Shown in pieces: positions 13,073-20,322 of a DNA stretch of 20,781 nt (the stretch's first letter is position 1; each line of letters opens with the position of its first letter). The notes beneath the pieces were generated by a model that made no database searches, was not told the origin of the DNA, and saw only the letters and a program-made list of their open reading frames with translations. Position numbers and translations under genes: made by a program. This DNA is from an uncultured Pseudomonadota bacterium (GTDB taxonomy: Bacteria > Pseudomonadota > Gammaproteobacteria > Steroidobacterales > Steroidobacteraceae). The stretch spans positions 1 to 20,781 of the forward strand of contig CAITAM010000139.1 of assembly GCA_903890265.1 (NCBI GenBank), given 5' to 3'.

Positions 13073-13750
13073 ATGACGCTTTCACAGCCCGTTCCCCCGC
13101 TGTCGCCGCCCGCCGGTCGCGCCCGTCGCAAGGACGCGCGCCCGGGCGAATTGCTGGTGGCTGCGCTCGATGTGTTCGTCGAGCGGGGCTACACCGCTGC
13201 GCGACTCGATGACATCGCGCAACGCGCGGGCGTCAGCAAGGGCACCGTGTACCTGTATTTCAAGGACAAGGAAGAACTGTTCGAGGCGGTCGTCCGGGAG
13301 ACGCTGGGCACGCTCGTGGCACGCGGCCATGCGGTCGCCGCCGGGCACACCGGCACGGCCCGGTCGTTGCTGCGCGAGATCCTGAGCTACTGGTGGCGGG
13401 ACATCGTCAACGATCCGCGCCTCTCGGCGCTGCCCAAACTCATGATCGCCGAGGCCGGTAATTTTCCCAGGCTGGCCCTTTCCTACTACCAGATCGTCAT
13501 CGAACCGGCGCGGGCCCTGCTGCGCGACGTGCTCGAGCGCGGCATGCGTAGCGGCGAGTTTCGCGCCGTTGCGACCACCAATTTCGTTCAATTCATCATC
13601 GGCCCACTGCTTTACCGCCAGTGCATGCAACACTCGTTTGCGCTCGCCGTGCCGGGCATCAGCCTCGGCGACGACCAGTTCTTCGAGTCCTTTCTCGACC
13701 ATCTGCTGCGCTCCCTGGCGCCCGTGGCCCCGGAGGCGGCCGGCACATGA
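13073..13750 (+). CDS. TetR-family transcriptional regulator of the efflux operon
   Basis: A 225-residue regulator. The N-terminal helix-turn-helix is clear: LLVAALDVFVERGYTAARLDDIA, then QRAGVSKGTVYLYFKDKEELFEA (about 28-72), with the TVYLYFKDKEELF recognition and exit signature of the family. The C-terminal part (about 85-215) is a helical ligand-binding domain with RLSALPKLMIAEAGNFPRLA and FVQFIIGPLLYRQ, common in TetR proteins controlling efflux. It follows an operator-like palindrome and its TGA stop overlaps the next gene's ATG (ATGA). Regulator and pump are therefore probably translated in a coupled way, and the regulator likely represses its own operon, being relieved by a pump substrate. 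The inducer is unknown. ATG 13073 has no strong ribosome site. Confidence 0.92.
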   Translation: MTLSQPVPPLSPPAGRARRKDARPGELLVAALDVFVERGYTAARLDDIAQRAGVSKGTVYLYFKDKEELFEAVVRETLGTLVARGHAVAAGHTGTARSLLREILSYWWRDIVNDPRLSALPKLMIAEAGNFPRLALSYYQIVIEPARALLRDVLERGMRSGEFRAVATTNFVQFIIGPLLYRQCMQHSFALAVPGISLGDDQFFESFLDHLLRSLAPVAPEAAGT

Positions 13751-15180
13751 AGACCTTCACCTTCTCACCGCGCCTGCTGCTGGCGGTGCTGCTCGGACTC
13801 ACCGCGTCAGCCTGTGTGACGCCGGGTGCGCGCACGCCGCTGCGTCCGGTTGTCGATGTCGCGGCGCTCGGTGTCGCGGGTACGACAACGCCAGCGCCAG
13901 CGCTGAACGATGCCTGGTGGCAGGCCTTTGGCGATCCGCAGCTCGATGCGCTGATGACAGAGGCACTGAGCGCGAGCCCGACGCTGGCGCTTGCCAGGGC
14001 GCGCGTCGCGCAGGCCGAGGCGGCCGCCGAGTCCATTGGCACCCCGCGCCGACCGAACGTCGACGGCGTCGGCTCGCTCACCCGGCAACGCTACTCGGCC
14101 ACGGGTCTTTTCCCGCCACCGCTCAGCGGCACGAACTTTACTGACGCGCAGCTCGGACTGTCCCTGAACTGGGATCTCGACCTGTGGGGGCGGCAGCGGT
14201 CGACGCTCGCCGCGGCGCAGCTGCGCACGAGGGCAGCAGAGGTGGACGCCACCGCGGCACGGCTGCTCCTCACGACGTCACTCGTGAAAGCCTACCTCGC
14301 CTTCGATCACGCCTGTCACGTGCGACATACCGCGGAGTCGTCCCGCGCGAGCCGCGCCGCGCTTCTCGCGCTGACCACCGACCGGCGCCGCGCGGGCCTC
14401 GATACGGACGTCGAGGTGGAAACGGCGCGCGCTGCCGTGTCATCGGCCGAGGGCGATATCGCCCTCGCCGACGAGGAGATCGTCCTCGCCCGTAACGCCG
14501 TCGCGGCACTTGCCGGCGCCGGTCCCGCGCGGGGCGCGTCGCTCGGCGAGCCGACGATCCTCGCTGGCGCGCCGCTGCCCCTGCCCGCCGACCTGCCCGC
14601 CGACCTGGTCGCGCGCCGGCCCGATATCGCGGCGGACCGGCTGCGCATCGATGCCGTCGGCAATGAAATCGACGCGGCGCGTGCCGCCTTCTACCCGAAC
14701 GTGAACATCGCGGCCCTGATCGGACTCGATACGATCACACCGAGGGAAATCCTCAACGGCAGCAGCCGTTTCTTCAACATCGGCCCGGCCTTTAATCTGC
14801 CGGTCTACGGTCACGGCGCGCTGCGCGGCAATCTGCACGGCGCCGAGGCGTCGTACGATCAGGCTGTCGAGACCTACAACGGCGCGGTGGTCGGTGCATT
14901 TCACGAGGTGGCGGACGCGCTGGCGTCGCTGCGGGCACTTGATCGCGAGGAGAGTGCGGCGCTCGCCGCGCAGAGCTCACTGGAGCGCGCCTTCACGCTG
15001 GCCGAACTGCGCTACAAGAGCGGGCTCGCCAATTATCTCGGCGTACTGGTCGCCCAGGATCGACTGCTTGCCCAGCAGCGGCTCGTGGTCGATGTCCAGT
15101 CGCGTCGCGCCGACCTGACCGTGGACCTCGTACGGGCCCTCGGTGGCGGCTATCGCAGCAAAACGGATTCCACGGAGTAA
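13747..15180 (+). CDS. Outer-membrane efflux channel lipoprotein, NodT/OprM type
   Basis: The outer-membrane channel of a tripartite pump, 477 residues. The signal peptide (about 8-22) ends with ASAC at 20-23, so Cys23 is a likely lipidation site although the lipobox -3 residue is Ala. The N-terminal block NDAWWQAFGDPQLDALMTEAL is the family's signature start of the first outer-membrane efflux repeat. The two repeats (about 60-240 and 270-465) carry long alpha-helical stretches rich in Ala, Glu and Arg. DLVARRPDIAADRLRID and ELRYKSGLANYLGVLVAQD are characteristic blocks. ATG 13747 overlaps the regulator's stop by four bases (ATGA). It supplies a dedicated TolC-like partner for the EmrA and EmrB encoded downstream. 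Confidence 0.93.
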   Translation: MKTFTFSPRLLLAVLLGLTASACVTPGARTPLRPVVDVAALGVAGTTTPAPALNDAWWQAFGDPQLDALMTEALSASPTLALARARVAQAEAAAESIGTPRRPNVDGVGSLTRQRYSATGLFPPPLSGTNFTDAQLGLSLNWDLDLWGRQRSTLAAAQLRTRAAEVDATAARLLLTTSLVKAYLAFDHACHVRHTAESSRASRAALLALTTDRRRAGLDTDVEVETARAAVSSAEGDIALADEEIVLARNAVAALAGAGPARGASLGEPTILAGAPLPLPADLPADLVARRPDIAADRLRIDAVGNEIDAARAAFYPNVNIAALIGLDTITPREILNGSSRFFNIGPAFNLPVYGHGALRGNLHGAEASYDQAVETYNGAVVGAFHEVADALASLRALDREESAALAAQSSLERAFTLAELRYKSGLANYLGVLVAQDRLLAQQRLVVDVQSRRADLTVDLVRALGGGYRSKTDSTE

Positions 15181-15184
15181 CGTC

Positions 15185-16393
15185 ATGTCGGTCGAGTCAG
15201 CAGCCAACCCTTCGGTCGCGGTCCCTGCCGTGCGGCGCCAGCGCGGCCGCACGATTGCGCTATTCGTCCTGGTCGCGCTGGTGCTCGTGGCCGGGGTCGG
15301 GTACTGGCTCTGGTGGACCAGCACCGGGCAGTACTCGCAGAGCACGGACGATGCGTACGTGGCAGGTAACGTCGTCACCGTGACGCCCGAGGTCAGTGGG
15401 ACCGTGATCGCGATCCATGCCGACGACACCGACCTCGTCCGCGCCGGTGAGCCCATCGTGGATCTCGATAAAGCAGACCTCACGGTCGCGCTGGCGCAGG
15501 CGGAGGCGGATCTGGCGAAGACCGTGCGCGACGTGCGCGCGCTCTACTCCTCGGCCGATGAGTACAAGGCGACCCTCGCCGCCCGCGAGTCGGATCTCGT
15601 GCGGGCCCGTGACGACCTCAAGCGTCGTGAGGCACTGGCCAGCACCGGGGCGGTATCGGGTGAGGAGCTGGAGCACGCCAAGAGTGCCGTGTCGAGCGCC
15701 CAGGCCAGCGTGTCGGCGGCTCGCGAGGGCTGGGTGGCGAACCGGGCACAGACGGAGGGTACGGGCGTCACGAACCATCCGCAGGTGCAGGCAGCCGCAG
15801 CCAGGGTGCGCACGGCTTACCTCGGGCTGCACCGCGCCACGTTGCTCGCGCCGGTTAACGGTTACGTCGCCAAGCGTTCCGTGCAGATCGGTGAGCGCGT
15901 GCAGCCGGGTGCGCCGCTGCTGGCGGTGGTCCCGCTCGACCAGGTGTGGGTCGACGCCAACCTGAAGGAAGACCAGTTGCGTGACCTGCGCATTGGCCAG
16001 CCGGTCGAGCTCGTGTCCGACCTCTACGGCAGCAAGCAGCGTTTCACGGGTCGGGTCGCCGGACTCGGGGCGGGCACCGGCAGCGTGTTCGCCGCGCTGC
16101 CGGCGCAGAATGCGACCGGCAACTGGATCAAGGTGGTCCAGCGCCTGCCGGTGCGGATTGCGCTCGATCCGGCCGAACTGGCGACTCATCCGCTGCGCAT
16201 CGGTCTGTCGATGCGCGTATCGGTCAATACCCACGACCGCTCGGGTCCGTCGCTGGCAGCGGCACCGCGCGCGACGGCGCCCTATCAGGCGCCGGGTACC
16301 GACGGCGTGCTGGCCGAGGCGGATCGGCACATCGCGGAAATCATTGCGGCCAACGTCGGCCGGGCGCCGGCTAAACCGCGCGCTGGCGCCTGA
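15185..16393 (+). CDS. emrA: Periplasmic adaptor of a multidrug pump, EmrA
   Basis: A 402-residue membrane-fusion (HlyD-type) protein linking EmrB to the outer-membrane channel. One transmembrane helix (about 23-44) anchors it. The EmrA signature STDDAYVAGN is at 53-62, followed by the lipoyl-like half (63-97), a coiled-coil hairpin (about 97-200, with GEELEHAKSAVSSAQA), the second lipoyl half near 215-250 (LLAPVNGYVAKRSVQIGERV) and a beta-barrel with VWVDANLKEDQLRDLRIGQPV. The block LPAQNATGNWIKVVQRLPVR is nearly identical to E. coli EmrA as remembered. Translation starts at ATG 15185, with GGAG seven bases upstream overlapping the end of the preceding gene. It lies four bases after the channel gene and fourteen before emrB. 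Confidence 0.94.
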   Translation: MSVESAANPSVAVPAVRRQRGRTIALFVLVALVLVAGVGYWLWWTSTGQYSQSTDDAYVAGNVVTVTPEVSGTVIAIHADDTDLVRAGEPIVDLDKADLTVALAQAEADLAKTVRDVRALYSSADEYKATLAARESDLVRARDDLKRREALASTGAVSGEELEHAKSAVSSAQASVSAAREGWVANRAQTEGTGVTNHPQVQAAAARVRTAYLGLHRATLLAPVNGYVAKRSVQIGERVQPGAPLLAVVPLDQVWVDANLKEDQLRDLRIGQPVELVSDLYGSKQRFTGRVAGLGAGTGSVFAALPAQNATGNWIKVVQRLPVRIALDPAELATHPLRIGLSMRVSVNTHDRSGPSLAAAPRATAPYQAPGTDGVLAEADRHIAEIIAANVGRAPAKPRAGA

Positions 16394-16407
16394 CGCCGGG
16401 CGTCGCG

Positions 16408-17952
16408 ATGGCCGCCCCCGACACTCTGCCGCCGCTTCGAGGTCGCGCTCTGGCGATCATGACGTTCGGGCTGTCGTTTGCGACCTTCATGGAGGTCCTC
16501 GACATCACCATCGCGAACGTGTCGGTGCCGACGATCGCCGGTGACCTCGCCGTTAGCGCTACCCAGGGAACCTGGGCCATCACCTCGTACGGCGTGGCGA
16601 ACGCCATCACCGTGCTGCTGGCCGGCTGGCTGTCGCGACGCTTCGGTGAAGTGCGGCTCTTCATGTTCTGTTCGCTGGGCTTTACGGTTGCCTCCTTTTT
16701 CTGCGGGCTCGCCTCGACGCTGCCGTTCCTCGTGATCATGCGCGTCATACAGGGTGGGGTCGCGGGACCCATGGTGACCATGTCGCAGAGTCTGCTGCTG
16801 CGTAACTACGCACCGGAAAAGCGTGGCATGGCGATGGGAATCTGGGGCATGACCACCGTCGTCGCTCCCATGCTCGGACCGATCCTCGGTGGCTACATCA
16901 CCGATCACTACAGCTGGCCGTGGATCTTCTTCGTCAATGTGCCGGTCGGAATCATTGCCGCTGCCATGGTCTGGAGCACGATAGGCCAGCGCGAGACACC
17001 AAGGACCCGCGACCCGGTCGACATGGTCGGCTTCGGTCTCGTGGTCATCGGTGTCGGCGCCCTGCAGGTCTGTCTGGACAAAGGCAAGGAGCTTGACTGG
17101 TTCGAGAGCAATTTCATCATTACCCTGACCATCATCAGCGTGCTGGCACTGACCGCGCTCCTGATCTGGGAGCTCGGTGAAGAACGGCCGGTCGTGAACC
17201 TGCGGCTCTTTCAGCGACGCAATTTCGCCGTCGCGGTGACGGTCATGTCGCTTGCCTACGCGGCAATGTTCAGCAGCATCATCCTCATGCCGCTCTTTCT
17301 GCAGACCCAGATCGGCTACACGGCGACCTGGGCTGGCATGGCCATTGCGCCAGTGGGCGTGTTCTCGATATTCATGATGCCGCTGATCGGTCGCCATGTG
17401 GGTCGTCTCAATCTGCGGGTCGTGATCTCGATGTCGATGGTGATCTTCGCCATCGCCGCGTTCTGGCGCTCGACATTCACGACGGGCGCGGACTTCGGCT
17501 ATTTCGCGCTGCCACAGCTCGTCCAGGGCGGTGCGCTCGCGCTCTTCTTCCCGCCACTGGTCGCGCTGTACACGGCGGATCTGCCCATGGCGCAGTACGC
17601 GAGCGCGGCGAGCCTCATGAATTTTTCGCGTATGACGGCCGGCGCGCTGGCAACCTCGGCGGTGACGACCATCTGGGACAATCGCGAGATCGTGCACCAG
17701 ACCTACCTCGCCTCCGAGCTCCAGTCCGGCAGCCCGCGGTTCACGGAGCTGATGGCGACCATGGCCCGGGCGGGGCTCGACACGCCGACGGCCATGGCCG
17801 AGACCGCCCGGCTGCTGATCCAGCAGTCCTACATGCTGGCGGCGAACGACATCTTCTTCGCCTCGGGCTGCATCTTCATGATTCTCATCCCGGTCATCTG
17901 GCTCGCGCGCCCGGCGAAGGCCCCGGCGGGCGCCGGGGCCGGGGCGCACTGA
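16408..17952 (+). CDS. emrB: MFS multidrug exporter, EmrB (DHA2, 14 helices)
   Basis: A 514-residue proton-driven exporter of hydrophobic or amphipathic compounds, the inner-membrane part of the EmrAB pump. It matches E. coli EmrB along its length as remembered: FATFMEVLDITIANVSVPTI in helix 1, SQGTWAITS-like TQGTWAITSYGVANAI, motif C region APMLGPILGGYI, the cytosolic-loop marker DKGKELDWF, YTATWAGMAIAPVG, and FWRSTFTTGADFG. The Gly/Ala-rich tail ends GAGAGAH, also like E. coli. The start ATG 16408 has a weak ribosome site, consistent with coupling to emrA fourteen bases upstream. It is the last gene of the tetR-nodT-emrA-emrB operon and ends nine bases short of a convergent gene. Confidence 0.95.
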   Translation: MAAPDTLPPLRGRALAIMTFGLSFATFMEVLDITIANVSVPTIAGDLAVSATQGTWAITSYGVANAITVLLAGWLSRRFGEVRLFMFCSLGFTVASFFCGLASTLPFLVIMRVIQGGVAGPMVTMSQSLLLRNYAPEKRGMAMGIWGMTTVVAPMLGPILGGYITDHYSWPWIFFVNVPVGIIAAAMVWSTIGQRETPRTRDPVDMVGFGLVVIGVGALQVCLDKGKELDWFESNFIITLTIISVLALTALLIWELGEERPVVNLRLFQRRNFAVAVTVMSLAYAAMFSSIILMPLFLQTQIGYTATWAGMAIAPVGVFSIFMMPLIGRHVGRLNLRVVISMSMVIFAIAAFWRSTFTTGADFGYFALPQLVQGGALALFFPPLVALYTADLPMAQYASAASLMNFSRMTAGALATSAVTTIWDNREIVHQTYLASELQSGSPRFTELMATMARAGLDTPTAMAETARLLIQQSYMLAANDIFFASGCIFMILIPVIWLARPAKAPAGAGAGAH

Positions 17953-17965
17953 CGGCGAGCGTCAG
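17949..17965. terminator. Small hairpin spanning two convergent stops
   Basis: CTGACG and CGTCAG around GCGAG form a 6-base stem covering both the emrB stop and the stop of the facing gene. It is preceded by a GC-rich inverted region within the emrB tail codons. There is no T-run, so a role in ending transcription from both sides is only suggested by position. Confidence 0.3.
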
Positions 17966-18489
17966 CCGGCGGGCCGTGTCTCCGGCGCCGGTGCGGGCAC
18001 CGCGGCCGGCGCCGGAGTGGCGGGAACGGCGAGTGGCACCTGCTGCACCGGTGCCACGCCGAGCGACGGTGTCATGCCGGTTGCCGGGGTCAGCTCGCTG
18101 ATCGAGTTGATCCGGTCGACGAAATAGCGCGTCTCGCCGAAGCAGCTCGTCGGTATCCCGGGGTGTTCGGTGTAGTGCAGCTGGACCCGCTGACCGACGG
18201 CCTTGGCCATCTGCGCTGCCACCGCCTCGTCACGGACCGAGAAATGCCACACCTCGGGCGCGACGCCCGCGACCACGTACAGCGCAAGCTCGCCCTCGTA
18301 GGTCTTGCAGACCCAGCCCTTGTTGGAGAACTTCTGCAGCAGGCCCGCGCGTTCGCCGCTCGAGTAGGTGTACCACAGCGTGAACCAGGTGTAGAGCGCA
18401 AGCCCGATGGCGAGCATCAGCAGGGCACCGCCGAAGAACCGGGTCGCGGAGCGGCCGATGCGGGCGGCGGCGGAAGGATCGTTGGGCAC
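17962..18489 (-). CDS. Membrane-anchored protein of unknown function with Pro/Ala tail
   Basis: A 175-residue protein with one N-terminal transmembrane helix (about 19-40). A conserved-looking core (43-125) with SSGERAGLLQKFSNKGWVCK and TYEGEL, then WHFSVRDEAVAAQM, VQLHYTEH and ETRYFVDRI follows. A low-complexity Pro/Ala/Val tail occupies about 135-175. The core matches a family of small membrane-tethered proteins I recall from Bacteroidetes and Proteobacteria, sometimes mislabelled 6-phosphogluconate dehydrogenase; no enzymatic motif is visible here. Topology suggests the core faces the periplasm, with two cysteines (61 and 116) that might pair. It starts with GTG 18489, with GGAG about eight bases upstream. 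It is the last of three minus-strand genes, 64 bases after the cupin gene. Function unknown. Confidence 0.8.
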   Translation of the reverse strand: MPNDPSAAARIGRSATRFFGGALLMLAIGLALYTWFTLWYTYSSGERAGLLQKFSNKGWVCKTYEGELALYVVAGVAPEVWHFSVRDEAVAAQMAKAVGQRVQLHYTEHPGIPTSCFGETRYFVDRINSISELTPATGMTPSLGVAPVQQVPLAVPATPAPAAVPAPAPETRPAG

Positions 18490-18553
18490 GGTAATTACTC
18501 CGGGAGATGGGGAAAGCGGCAGGGATTATGGCCCAAACCCCGCGCAATGCGTT

Positions 18554-18955
18554 CTAGCGCAGGATTTCCTCGCGCACCGCGTCGGGCTGCGCGGGGTCGT
18601 GCAACTCGGTATTGAAGGCGATCAGGAGCATGGGCGACGGTCCCGGGTTGCCGTAGGCGTGCACCACGCCGGGTGGAATGGTCAGTCGCCACACCTCGCC
18701 GTCCGGCACCGTCAGGTCGTGCAGGATCCCGTCCTCGCGCAGGCGAATGTGGGCGGGTCCCCGGACCACCGAGACCTCGGTGCCGACCCGGTGGTAGTGG
18801 TTGCCGCGCACGCAGCCGGGCTGCGTCAGTACCACGTGGGTGTTGCGCTGCTGCCCCAGGCCCTCGGCGTCGAGTGGCTCAAACAGGGAGCCACGTGCGT
18901 CGTCGATGCTGCGGAGCTTTTCAACGCGGGTCAGGGTCGGCGGTGTGGCGTGCAT
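18554..18955 (-). CDS. Small cupin protein, sugar-epimerase-like (polysaccharide-synthesis cupin)
   Basis: A 133-residue single-domain cupin. Motif 1 is complete: G47-x5-H53-x-H55-x4-E60-x5-G66. Motif 2 is PPG at 94-96, then H99 and N103. H53, H55, E60 and H99 are therefore a likely metal site. RGSLFEPLDAEGL near the N-terminus and NTHVVLTQPGCVRGNHYH recall the cupin domain of capsule enzymes such as CapF and of dTDP-sugar 3,5-epimerase-like proteins. No other sugar-nucleotide gene is nearby, so the substrate is open. ATG 18955 has GAGG about nine bases upstream. It lies between the DUF2252 gene (75 bases upstream) and the membrane-anchored protein gene on the same strand, possibly one transcript. 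Confidence 0.83.
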   Translation of the reverse strand: MHATPPTLTRVEKLRSIDDARGSLFEPLDAEGLGQQRNTHVVLTQPGCVRGNHYHRVGTEVSVVRGPAHIRLREDGILHDLTVPDGEVWRLTIPPGVVHAYGNPGPSPMLLIAFNTELHDPAQPDAVREEILR

Positions 18956-19030
18956 GGCGGGGCCTCGCGAAGGGTCCCGCGATGATAGGCAACACCTCCC
19001 CCGGGCGAAAGGCGCGCGTCGCGCGGCGGA

Positions 19031-20236
19031 TCAGCGATCGGGCTTCAGGAGCATCGGGTCGACGGCCGCGAATTCCCGGTGCTGGTCGTGTACCCGGTCC
19101 CGGGCCGCCCGGGCGTGGGCGACGAGCGGCTTGCGCCAGTCCCGCCGGCGGCCGAACGCCATCAGCGTGTCGACGCCATCGGCACCGTACCGCCCGGCGC
19201 CACGCAGGTGCATCCACGCGGTCAGCCGGCCGAGGTCGGCGGCAAAGGCACCGAGTTCGGTAACGTCCTTCAGCCGCTCGATGTTCATGCGGTCCTCGGT
19301 GGGCTGCAGTTCCCGCATGACGTACCAGCGGCGGCCCATGCGCTGCGCGCTCAGCCCGACCGGTGGTACGGCCTGGCCGATCGTCTGCAGCTCCACGGTG
19401 CGCGCCGCGTCGGTTTTGAATGGCGCGGCGACCGCCCCGGCGACCAGGCTCGCCGGGCGGGCCTCGGTCTTGAGGTCAACGAGGTGGACTGCGTCTGCGC
19501 CGCCAGGCCCCTGCAGCAGCACGACGTAGCGTTCCGAACCGAGCGACGAGGTGCCGGCGATGCGACGGGCGACGTCCAGCACCTTCGACGGCACCGTCCC
19601 CGCGGTCGCGAGCTGCTGCATCAGCGCCCGTACCTTGGCGCGTTCCGCCGCCGTCGCGGGCAGCGCGCGGCGGCCGTCCTTGAGCAGGCGGCGGGCGTCG
19701 CCGCGGCCCGTCGTCCGGCTCTTGAGCAGCAGGCGCACCCGGCGCCTCGCCAGCTGGCGCAACAGGCTGCGGATCGGGCCGCGCGCGGTGCGCCGCTCGA
19801 TCCACAGCGGCTTGCCCGTAGCCAGCGTCTCGGCATAGGTATGGACGCAGGCCTCGACGGCCGACTGCCAAGCCTGCCGCGGCCACGTCGACTCGTCGGC
19901 CGCGACCATCATCGAGGCCAGCAGCCTGCCAAGGTCCCAGCCCACTGGCGCGAGCGCGGCCTCGTCGAAGTCGTTGATGTCAAAATAGACGAGGCCGTTG
20001 CTGCCCCGGTAGGCACCGAAGTTCTCGAGGTGCAGATCACCGCAGAGCCAGCTTCTGGGCCCGCCGGCGAGCACCGGCGGCAGAGGCACGTCGGCGAAAT
20101 AGAGGAACGGGGTCGCGCGCAGGAAGGCGAACGCCGAGGCCTGTATCTTGGCGTACTTGAGGGCCAGCCGGACGGGGTCGCGACCGCGGTCGTGGTCAAG
20201 GATTCGGCGGGCGGTCTCGGGCAGCACGGCGGGCAT
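19031..20236 (-). CDS. DUF2252 kinase-like protein
   Basis: A 401-residue cytoplasmic protein of the DUF2252 family, which has a protein-kinase/aminoglycoside-phosphotransferase-like fold. Active-site-like elements are GDLHLENFG at 66-74 (H69, N72, equivalent to the catalytic-loop HxxxxN/HGDLHxxN) and DINDFDEA at 86-93 (metal-binding DFD), followed by WDLGRLLASM at 100-109. A conserved lysine block DLKTEARPAS near 265-275 could contact nucleotide. The phosphoacceptor, if any, is unknown. ATG 20236 is used because AAGGAAG is six bases upstream and the family N-terminus begins there; the frame continues to 20296 with unlikely residues. It is divergent from the MgtC-family gene (86-base gap) and upstream of the cupin gene. 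Confidence 0.88.
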   Translation of the reverse strand: MPAVLPETARRILDHDRGRDPVRLALKYAKIQASAFAFLRATPFLYFADVPLPPVLAGGPRSWLCGDLHLENFGAYRGSNGLVYFDINDFDEAALAPVGWDLGRLLASMMVAADESTWPRQAWQSAVEACVHTYAETLATGKPLWIERRTARGPIRSLLRQLARRRVRLLLKSRTTGRGDARRLLKDGRRALPATAAERAKVRALMQQLATAGTVPSKVLDVARRIAGTSSLGSERYVVLLQGPGGADAVHLVDLKTEARPASLVAGAVAAPFKTDAARTVELQTIGQAVPPVGLSAQRMGRRWYVMRELQPTEDRMNIERLKDVTELGAFAADLGRLTAWMHLRGAGRYGADGVDTLMAFGRRRDWRKPLVAHARAARDRVHDQHREFAAVDPMLLKPDR

Positions 20237-20322
20237 GGCAGCTTCCTTGGCGCAGCAGCAGGTGGACGGCGGCGCCATTAAACGGCACGCTGTCATACGA
20301 TGGTAACAAAAGGCGGGGTGGG

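Noticed and set aside
15260..16330. 356-codon minus-strand frame opposite emrA
   Set aside because: Shadow of a clear EmrA; composition and lack of motifs as for the other antisense frames.
16285..17949. 554-codon minus-strand frame opposite emrB
   Set aside because: His/Asp/Arg-rich low-complexity reading opposite a gene that matches EmrB throughout; no recognisable motif.
13747..17952. Reading the efflux operon as an RND pump
   Set aside because: The exporter is a 514-residue MFS protein of the EmrB type, not an RND protein of about 1000 residues, despite the NodT-type channel usually named after RND systems.
19079..20281. 400-codon plus-strand frame opposite the DUF2252 gene
   Set aside because: Arg/Gly/His-rich with no domain; the minus strand carries the GDLHLEN and DFD motifs and a good ribosome site.
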